Shown: positions 1-5,239 of the stretch, one piece after another | Position numbering within the stretch: position 1 is the first letter of the stretch | Layout of the letters: each line of letters opens with the position of its first letter | NCBI GenBank assembly: GCA_945834545.1 | Contig: CAMAHO010000125.1 | Coordinates: 1 to 6,770 of the forward strand | DNA from: an uncultured Lachnospiraceae bacterium | Lineage (GTDB): Bacteria > Bacillota > Clostridia > Lachnospirales > Lachnospiraceae | DNA: 6,770 nt | Direction: 5' to 3' | Program-made: the position numbers and the translations under genes | Notes under the pieces: generated by a model | Databases searched by the model: none | What the model saw: only the letters and a program-made list of their open reading frames with translations | Told to the model about the DNA's origin: nothing

Positions 1-678
1 CAGCCTGCTCTTTCCTGTATCTGCCTGGTTACCCACCTTGGTGTTCAAGAAACGCCGACATTGCTCATATCGCTCTTCATCGTGCAGAAGCCTTCCGCAG
101 TCTCCTTTTTCGTAGTTTGTCACACCCTCCAAAGTACTGACACTCCTACACTCTCCCAAGACAAAATCCAACACTGTCTTTTTTACCCGGACAGTTCTCT
201 CTAACAACCTGGTTGTCTGTGCTGTATTTCCCTCCTCAAACAACAGTATGTTTATCCTATTCTCCGGATCTGTCAGAGCATATACCTGTCTTCTGTCCTC
301 CTGGCAGGCTCCGCTGTACAATAGAAAGGCATTTTCCAAAGTGAGTCCATGGTCTGCGCATAATCCTCTCTCCTGCAATTCCTCCAGAAATCCGCTAAAC
401 AGTTCCACGGCTGTTGACAGCCATAGCAAAAATCGCGTGAAGCCCTGCAGGGAGAAACGTCTTTCAACCTCCAGATAAGGCAACCTCTCCTTCGTTGCCT
501 CTGCCCGGCTCTCCCAATAGGACAGTAACTTTTCTCTTATTGACTCCCCTTTTTTCTCTTGGTCAATCCAACATAAGAGAATACCCTGTATCGTTTGCAG
601 AAGCTCCTCTGTTGAAGAAAAAGGCTGACTTTCCTTATTCAGTTCCACATATTCCTCCAAGGGTATCCCCAATCTCAT
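1..678 (-). CDS. Partial: N-terminal part of a second eCIS-type AAA ATPase, paralogous to its upstream neighbour
   Basis: The minus strand is open without a stop from about position 716 to the left edge, giving 226 residues from the chosen start; the C-terminus is outside the window. Residues about 66-124 (LPYLEVERRF... to ...LTLENAFLLYSG) align well by eye with residues about 152-210 of the 779-residue ATPase next door (LPFYSLCRKLDFEPF... to ...LSLPTIESAARLYYG). The two then share an 'ILDIRV/LLERTV' followed by 'IDFLFGK/LDFVLGE' element. This stretch corresponds to the winged-helix-like region that precedes the AAA modules in this family, so the AAA domains should follow beyond the edge. The ATG at 678 is chosen because GGAGG lies 10 bases upstream (693-689). 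In-frame alternatives are ATG at 702 and GTG at 711 or 714, with weaker sites; a stop at about 720-718 bounds them. The gene follows the upstream ATPase stop by about 59 bases. Being a coding gene is well supported by length and homology; ATPase activity is inferred. Confidence 0.78.
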   Translation of the reverse strand, partial: MRLGIPLEEYVELNKESQPFSSTEELLQTIQGILLCWIDQEKKGESIREKLLSYWESRAEATKERLPYLEVERRFSLQGFTRFLLWLSTAVELFSGFLEELQERGLCADHGLTLENAFLLYSGACQEDRRQVYALTDPENRINILLFEEGNTAQTTRLLERTVRVKKTVLDFVLGECRSVSTLEGVTNYEKGDCGRLLHDEERYEQCRRFLNTKVGNQADTGKSRL

Positions 679-688
679 CCCGACTTTT

Positions 689-693
689 CCTCC
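689..693 (-). promoter_or_regulatory. Ribosome binding site deciding the start of the partial ATPase
   Basis: The minus strand reads GGAGG followed by ten bases and then ATG at 678. The in-frame ATG at 702 has only a weak GGTGGAA in front of it. The spacing of ten is at the long end of normal, so the start is likely but not certain. Confidence 0.5.
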
Positions 694-737
694 GATGACC
701 ATGTTTTCCACCACTTGCTATCTCTCTTTTCATCTGA

Positions 738-3077
738 CTATCTTAGCTCGTAGCCAAATACTTCCTCTGCATAGGGCTCAAAATCAGACCTGGTAAATAC
801 CTTGCCGGTCTTGACATACTCGTAACGAATAGCCTGCAGGTAATGCTTCATATGTACTTCCTTGCCATCCCCGTCGGCTGCTGCCAGGAATGCCGCATTG
901 AGAATACAGTTCTTAATGTTACCGCCGGCAAACTCAAACTTCTCTGCCAGGAAGCGGATATCCACATCCTCTGCCAAAGGAGTATCCTTAGGAATCGTCG
1001 TTCTCCAAAGCATTTCACGGGTATCTGCATTGGGGAACTGGAATTCTACGATATATTTCATACGTCTGAAGAAGGCCGGGTCAATGTTGTGCTTATAGTT
1101 GGTAGCAAGCACGGACACGCCGTCATAAGCCTCCACCTCCTGCAACAGCAAAGCTGTCTTGTTGTTGTTGGAAGCCTGATTACTTCCCCCGTCATCGGAA
1201 CGCTTTGCAAAAAGCGTATCACATTCATCAAAGAACAGAACCACATTACATTTCTTTGCTTCTCGGAAAATCATGGAAATGGATTTTTCTGTCTCACCTA
1301 CATACTTATCGATAACCTTAGACAGGTCTACCCTGTAGAGCTCCAGATTCAGCTCATGGGCAATTACCTGGGCACACATGGATTTACCGGTACCGGGCGC
1401 TCCGAACAGCAGCACGGATAGGCCTCGTCCATAAGGATACTTCTTGGTGTAATGCCAATTGTCATAGACCTGCTTGCGGAAATTCATCTGGTCAATGGCA
1501 TGCTCTAGAGTTTCTCTCTGGTCCCTGTTCATAACGATATCATCAAAGCCGAAATTTGCCTTAACCTTGGTAGCCTTCTGGGTCAATTCCGAGCTCATTT
1601 GATTGTTACAGCCCTGAAACAGAGTGGCTCTGGGAATCAGAATATCCTTATTCATCGTAGCCAGACTTCTGGCATTGGCCAGAGCAGACTTGATTTTGCC
1701 CGGAGTAAACAGAAACTTCGTTGCCATTTCAAGCAAATCCACATCCTTATCCAAGGCGTAATCCTTGGAAAAAAGCTTCCAACACTCTTCTCTCTCCTGG
1801 TTGGTAGGGGTAGGGATCTCCAGTTCCGTAAATTCCTCCTTGGTGATATCACGCATGGGCATCTTTTCCTTGCTCAAGGCATATACCAGAAGCCCCTTAC
1901 TTACCAATTTTGCAAGAGCCAGGTCCATGTAACCTAAAAACTTCTCCTTCTCATCCTCTCTAAAGGTAAGCTCATCCAGACAACAACAGGAATTCGTTAA
2001 GATACACTCTCTGGTCACTGCCCATAGGGCCTTCTCCACAAAATTAAAATCATATACAAAGAGCTTCTTGCAGTTAAGGGCAATGGCTCTCATATTGTTC
2101 TTGCGGCAGAACTGCTTGATGAAAAATTTTCTTCCGCTGCCTTCATCTCCATAGAAAGAGAAGATACGAACCCCCTCATTATAGGAAATCTCCATAGCCT
2201 CCAGCTGTCCTTTATTTGCCATAATGGGATCTAAAGGAGCATCGTCCGTGAGCATCTTAAAAAATCGAATATAGTTCTCATCCAGCTTCAGGGGATGCTT
2301 GCCAAACAAGAAGTCAATGATTCTCTTGTCCGGAGTAACCACTGTGGAAAAGGGCATTGCAGCATTCACCCGTATATCCAGAATGGGCTGTAGCTGCTCC
2401 AAGCCCACAGACATATCTCCATATGCTCCGGTGATGGAAAAGCTTGTGCCATAGTACAATCTTGCAGCAGATTCTATGGTAGGCAGGGACAGATTTCCGT
2501 TCTCATTGATGACCTGGAACACACCGGCATAATCCGTCTGGGTGGAAGCCAGAATTCCACAGGCAAAACAAAACACGGTAAAGGGCTCAAAGTCGAGCTT
2601 TCTGCACAGGGAATAAAAAGGCAGCTCTATCCCTTGTTCTATGGTTTTCTCTGCTCTTTCAGCGATGATTTCTAAAAGAATTTCGCTATTCGGGAGCTTT
2701 GCCGCATTTCTCTGGGGCACTTGGGACGCAGCTAAGGACTGAGCATAATCCTCAAACAGACCAAGCAGATCCTCCCCGATATCCAACTCCTCAGCGGATG
2801 GCTCCTCCTCAGAATCGGATTCCTGTTTCGTTTCCTGCTTTGTTTCCTGTTTGGTAAACCGATCGATTTTCTCCTGACACATGGTATGGGCAATCTCGAT
2901 GTCCGGATACAAGACATTTTTATATCCTCCCTGACCGGAGGCAAACAAGGTTTTCATATCTTCTAAGTATAAATCCAACCTGCTGTTGACGCAGGCAAAC
3001 AGGTGATCCATGTAGTCTGCATAATCCTGAAAGGGCTTATTTCTGGTCTCATCCTTAAAACATTCCTGTATGTTCAT
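738..3077 (-). CDS. Double-AAA ATPase of the extracellular contractile injection system type (Afp15/Pvc15-like)
   Basis: This 779-residue cytoplasmic protein has four parts. Residues 1-110 are a helical, acidic N-terminus with a TKQE repeat (75-86). Residues about 150-260 form a winged-helix-like region. Residues about 290-480 are a first AAA-like module that looks degenerate: its P-loop is GDEGSGRK (310-317) with Arg at the Walker A Lys position, although a Walker-B-like CCCLDE (364-369) remains. Residues about 510-760 are an intact AAA+ module: Walker A GAPGTGKS (559-566), pore-loop-like KYVGE (591-595), Walker B LFFDECD (614-620), sensor 1 at ATN (658-660), arginine finger candidates R671/R672, and a sensor-2 region AGGNIKN (717-723). 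The 'FRRMKYIVEFQFP' and 'GGNIKNCILNAAFLAA' signatures and a C-terminal 'YEYVKTGK' resemble AAA+ ATPases found in eCIS/Afp/PVC clusters. In those systems the ATPase is thought to act in assembly or cargo loading; its exact role is not settled. The ATG at 3077 has GGGAGAA upstream. The family resemblance is from memory; AAA+ identity is certain, eCIS membership likely. Confidence 0.85.
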   Translation of the reverse strand: MNIQECFKDETRNKPFQDYADYMDHLFACVNSRLDLYLEDMKTLFASGQGGYKNVLYPDIEIAHTMCQEKIDRFTKQETKQETKQESDSEEEPSAEELDIGEDLLGLFEDYAQSLAASQVPQRNAAKLPNSEILLEIIAERAEKTIEQGIELPFYSLCRKLDFEPFTVFCFACGILASTQTDYAGVFQVINENGNLSLPTIESAARLYYGTSFSITGAYGDMSVGLEQLQPILDIRVNAAMPFSTVVTPDKRIIDFLFGKHPLKLDENYIRFFKMLTDDAPLDPIMANKGQLEAMEISYNEGVRIFSFYGDEGSGRKFFIKQFCRKNNMRAIALNCKKLFVYDFNFVEKALWAVTRECILTNSCCCLDELTFREDEKEKFLGYMDLALAKLVSKGLLVYALSKEKMPMRDITKEEFTELEIPTPTNQEREECWKLFSKDYALDKDVDLLEMATKFLFTPGKIKSALANARSLATMNKDILIPRATLFQGCNNQMSSELTQKATKVKANFGFDDIVMNRDQRETLEHAIDQMNFRKQVYDNWHYTKKYPYGRGLSVLLFGAPGTGKSMCAQVIAHELNLELYRVDLSKVIDKYVGETEKSISMIFREAKKCNVVLFFDECDTLFAKRSDDGGSNQASNNNKTALLLQEVEAYDGVSVLATNYKHNIDPAFFRRMKYIVEFQFPNADTREMLWRTTIPKDTPLAEDVDIRFLAEKFEFAGGNIKNCILNAAFLAAADGDGKEVHMKHYLQAIRYEYVKTGKVFTRSDFEPYAEEVFGYELR
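2819..2854 (-). repeat. Three 12-base tandem units coding a TKQE repeat
   Basis: Three near-identical 12-base units lie in frame within the N-terminus of the ATPase gene and encode (TKQE)-type tetrapeptides at residues 75-86, followed by a Ser/Glu-rich acidic stretch (87-97). It looks like a flexible charged linker that could vary in copy number between strains without breaking the frame. Confidence 0.85.
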
Positions 3078-3136
3078 ACTATATTCTCCCTTTTTGTTTC
3101 AATGTACCGATTTCTCAAGGGCCATGATTTCCTCTT

Positions 3137-3358
3137 CTATCCTTCCTGTCCCGTATGGAACAATGCGGATTTGTCAAAGACACTTTTCTGAGAATTGATC
3201 CCTTCAAAAACAGTGCTGTAAAATGCCCCCGGCTCCTCGTTAAGAGGCTTTTCCTTCTGCCGTGTTTTATAGGTGAGCCACTCCTCATCCTCAAACTGAC
3301 TTTGTTTCTTTTTGTTTTCATTCTGTTGCTGCTTTACCAGTCTGTCACTCAGCCTCAT
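3137..3358 (-). CDS. Small hydrophilic protein of unknown function (73 residues)
   Basis: I do not recognise this protein. It is highly charged and Gln/Lys-rich in the first 25 residues (KQQQNENKKK), has no membrane segment or signal peptide, and ends in a mixed polar region with a few aromatics (AFYSTVF, SALFH). It is credible as a real gene because GGAGGTGG, an almost complete anti-16S match, sits six bases before the ATG. It begins about 23 bases after the SH3 gene stop and ends 59 bases before the ATPase start, filling an otherwise empty slot in the operon. There is no helix-turn-helix, zinc or catalytic motif. By position it could be an adaptor or accessory protein of the neighbouring ATPase or SH3 protein, but that is only a guess from context. 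Confidence 0.68.
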   Translation of the reverse strand: MRLSDRLVKQQQNENKKKQSQFEDEEWLTYKTRQKEKPLNEEPGAFYSTVFEGINSQKSVFDKSALFHTGQEG

Positions 3359-3361
3359 GCT

Positions 3362-3369
3362 CCACCTCC
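3362..3369 (-). promoter_or_regulatory. Strong ribosome binding site for the 73-residue protein
   Basis: GGAGGTGG lies on the minus strand with GGAGG ending six bases before the ATG at 3358. It is the best Shine-Dalgarno match in the window and the main reason to accept the small gene as real. Confidence 0.8.
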
Positions 3370-3381
3370 GGCTATCTCAAA

Positions 3382-3882
3382 TCAGTTTCCTTCCTGGATG
3401 GGCTCCCCCAAATAGTCCTTAGGAAACTCTTCCTTTGAAATCTCTTCCAGCTCGATATATTCCCCGCTTACATAGCCGGTTACCTTCCCCGTGGTAATCA
3501 GTATCCAGTCATCTCCTGTCTCCAACACATAGCCTTGTGACCCACTCTTAAGTCTCCCTACTACCTTTCCCTTTTTATCCGGCGTAGCACGACAGTTGAG
3601 AAAAGACTTCAATGCTGCTACCGTAAAGCGATAGTAGCTCTGCTCCTCCTCTGTGTAAGACTCTTCTATGTAAGGCTCCTTAGCAGGCTCTGACTCCACT
3701 TTTGGTGGTTCCTCAACCGTCTCCGTTTCTTTAGGTACCTCTGTTGTATCCGGTATACTCCAATCCACAGACAGCGTTGTTTCCTTTTTGTTATCCATCA
3801 CATACCGCAGTACACCTACCGCACTCCCACTGACCAGCAGAAAAAGAATTGCAGCAAGGATAATGCTCCTGTCCTTATTCAT
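3382..3882 (-). CDS. Membrane-anchored bacterial SH3 (SH3b) domain protein
   Basis: This 166-residue protein has a short positive N-terminus and one hydrophobic segment at about residues 7-27, with no lipobox. It is most simply a signal anchor that puts the rest outside the membrane. Residues about 33-82 form an acidic, Pro/Glu/Thr-rich linker. Residues about 92-145 form an SH3b domain: the 'LNCRATPDKKGKVVGRLKSGS' region matches the usual LNVRSGPS...VIG.LKKG.. pattern, followed by a DDW(I) core and GYVSGEYIEL. Such domains commonly bind peptidoglycan or peptides, so a cell-wall-facing tether or sensor is plausible. No hydrolase domain is attached. The ATG at 3882 is preferred over the in-frame GTG at 3891 because AAGGAG sits eight bases before that ATG and overlaps the GTG. 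It starts about 38 bases after the upstream stop and ends about 23 bases before the small gene. Confidence 0.82.
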   Translation of the reverse strand: MNKDRSIILAAILFLLVSGSAVGVLRYVMDNKKETTLSVDWSIPDTTEVPKETETVEEPPKVESEPAKEPYIEESYTEEEQSYYRFTVAALKSFLNCRATPDKKGKVVGRLKSGSQGYVLETGDDWILITTGKVTGYVSGEYIELEEISKEEFPKDYLGEPIQEGN

Positions 3883-3890
3883 ATTCTTCA

Positions 3891-3896
3891 CTCCTT
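3891..3896 (-). promoter_or_regulatory. Ribosome binding site deciding the SH3 gene start
   Basis: AAGGAG runs into the upstream GTG (AAGGAGTG) and lies eight bases before the ATG at 3882. A GTG overlapping its own Shine-Dalgarno cannot use it, so the ATG is the better start, shortening the protein by three residues from the longest reading. Confidence 0.75.
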
Positions 3897-3920
3897 CGCA
3901 CAGCTACTGTTCCTGCCATA

Positions 3921-4790
3921 CTAGTCCGTAGGCAGCTGTACATAAATTCCCATGCCTTTGCCAACATTGCTTTTGGCATATATGGTTCCGCCATAAGAAT
4001 TGACAATAGCCTTTGCCTGGGTAAGTCCCAGGCCATTTCCGCTGATACGATTGCTTCCCTGATAGTTTAGTTCAAATATGTGCTCTGTCTCCTTTTCCGG
4101 AAGACCATTTCCATTGTCCTTAAGAACGATAAAAATATCATCTCCCAGATTGGATATGGTGATTACCAGCCTGCCGGCGCGATTCATGTACTTGATGGAA
4201 TTATCTATGATATTGCGGAACATAATGCGGATTCTGGAAGGATCTGCCTTCACCAAGATACTCTCCTCGGGAGCAGAAATCTGTATCTCCAGATGTACCT
4301 TTTGAGCAAAGGGTTTTAACTCCTCCACTGTCTGTCTTGCAATTTGAATGATATCTATGGTCTCCCGCTTTTCCTCTGTGGCTTCTCCGGGTGGCAAAAT
4401 CGTCATCCATTCCTCGCTCTTCTGGGCTGCCTCCTCCAACGCCTGCTCTGCCTTTTGTCTTTCCTGCTCTGCCCTTTGTCTTTCTTGCTCAGCAGCCTGT
4501 TCCTTCTGTAAGACTGCCTCCTCCATGGCCTTGGCATAGCGTTCCTTTTCCTCTGTCAAAGTTTCAACCTTTGCTTCCAGGATCTGTTTTTCTTCCCTTA
4601 GCTCTTCCATGGTCTTTCTCGTCTCAGGAGTTTCCCCTGTATATTTTAACAGGGCAAAAACCAATAGCAAAACGCCATACACCATAGCTGAAATCATCAT
4701 GAACAGACTGTTGTCCATAAAATATCCGTACAAAACCCCCACATAACCTAATAGGGCTGCAAGTAAAATGATTTTCTTATATGTTGTCAT
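3921..4790 (-). CDS. Two-pass membrane coiled-coil protein with histidine-kinase-type ATPase domain, lacking a phosphoacceptor histidine
   Basis: The 289-residue protein has two membrane segments (about 6-23 and 28-49) with a very short loop between them, so almost no extracellular sensor. A long charged coiled coil follows at about 56-127, including two EQERQ(R/K)A heptads. A GHKL/HATPase_c domain spans about 140-289, with N-box FRNIIDNSIKY (191-201), G1 DNGNGL (225-230), F-box-like IFELNY (238-243) and G2 GNGLGL (251-256). The ATP site therefore looks intact. The only histidines are H166 and H237, both inside the ATPase domain, so no H-box (HE/D..P) is present in the coiled coil where a DHp dimerisation helix would be. 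It may phosphorylate a different protein, act as a nucleotide-dependent switch, or be an inactive partner of the neighbouring RsbW-like kinase. ATG start at 4790 follows GGAAGGAAG and lies 15 bases after the upstream stop. Confidence 0.85.
   Translation of the reverse strand: MTTYKKIILLAALLGYVGVLYGYFMDNSLFMMISAMVYGVLLLVFALLKYTGETPETRKTMEELREEKQILEAKVETLTEEKERYAKAMEEAVLQKEQAAEQERQRAEQERQKAEQALEEAAQKSEEWMTILPPGEATEEKRETIDIIQIARQTVEELKPFAQKVHLEIQISAPEESILVKADPSRIRIMFRNIIDNSIKYMNRAGRLVITISNLGDDIFIVLKDNGNGLPEKETEHIFELNYQGSNRISGNGLGLTQAKAIVNSYGGTIYAKSNVGKGMGIYVQLPTD
4442..4504 (-). repeat. 21-base tandem repeat coding coiled-coil heptads
   Basis: Two 21-base units (4442-4462 and 4463-4483) differ by one base, and a third diverged unit follows to about 4504. 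Each unit encodes one seven-residue heptad (EQERQRA, EQERQKA), so duplication lengthens the coiled coil by whole heptads and keeps its register. Confidence 0.85.
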
Positions 4791-4805
4791 CTTTCTTCCT
4801 TCCTA

Positions 4806-5219
4806 CTACTCCAAGAATTTTTCAATCTTAAGTACATTTTCGCCTTCTTCATAAGCATATTCTATGGAATCCATGGTTTGTTTGATCAGATAGATTCCCA
4901 GTCCTCCTATCTGTCTGTCCTCTGCTGAAAGCGTGATATCCGGGTCTTCATGCTCCAGCGGATTGTAGGGCACGCCCTTGTCTCGAAAAACCATACAGAA
5001 GCGATGCGGATTCTCCAAAAAACGTAGCTTGATCACAGCCTCTCCCGGTTGTCCCTCGTAGGCGTAGTGGGCAATGTTCACAAACAGTTCCTCCGCTGCC
5101 ATCACCAACTGCATCTGAACCATAGCATCACAACCATCCTGCACCAGCAGCTCCTCCACTTGTTCCAATACCACCGGTAAATTCTCATCTGATGCTACCA
5201 GCCTCAATTCCTTCTCCAC
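4806..5219 (-). CDS. RsbW-like anti-sigma factor / serine-protein kinase (HATPase_c_2)
   Basis: This 137-residue single-domain soluble protein has the usual length and layout of RsbW/SpoIIAB-type ATPases: N-box AAEELFVNIAHYAY (41-54) with conserved Glu and Asn, G1 DKGVPYNPL (80-88), and G2 GGLGIYLIK (105-113). Family members bind a sigma factor or other target and phosphorylate a STAS-domain antagonist on Ser/Thr; a PP2C phosphatase reverses this. The neighbour upstream is exactly such a phosphatase, so the two probably act on one shared STAS protein, which is not in this window. The start is a GTG at 5219, with AAGGGGG six bases upstream, and the gene begins 20 bases after the phosphatase stop. 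The target may be a sigma factor or another partner; no sigma gene is visible here. Confidence 0.88.
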   Translation of the reverse strand: MEKELRLVASDENLPVVLEQVEELLVQDGCDAMVQMQLVMAAEELFVNIAHYAYEGQPGEAVIKLRFLENPHRFCMVFRDKGVPYNPLEHEDPDITLSAEDRQIGGLGIYLIKQTMDSIEYAYEEGENVLKIEKFLE

Positions 5220-5239
5220 AGTAGTCCCCCTTTATCGCT

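Noticed and set aside
10..36. Walker A-like GNQADTGKS near the left edge
   Set aside because: The spacing is wrong for G-x4-G-K-S (Asn occupies the required Gly position), and alignment with the paralogue places it just before the first strand of the AAA module.
248..698. Plus-strand open frames at 248-478 and 495-698 and a 64-codon minus-strand frame at 273-467
   Set aside because: All overlap the longer minus-strand frame open from 678 to the left edge, which has homology to the neighbouring ATPase; these are shadows.
843..1421. 192-codon open frame on the plus strand
   Set aside because: It lies antisense to the intact C-terminal AAA module, whose Walker and sensor motifs prove the minus-strand reading; the plus-strand translation shows no domain and no good ribosome binding site was noted.
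3078..3136. Internal promoter in front of the ATPase gene (TATAGT next to the ATG)
   Set aside because: The TATAGT abuts the start codon and has no -35 element at a proper distance; the gap is better read as an ordinary intergenic spacer.
3115..3321. 68-codon minus-strand frame overlapping the 73-residue gene
   Set aside because: It is in a different frame, has an Arg/Lys-rich random-looking product, and lacks the strong ribosome binding site that serves the 73-residue gene.
4442..4504. Short tandem repeats as a possible CRISPR or regulatory array
   Set aside because: The units are contiguous with no spacers, in frame, and encode coiled-coil heptads.
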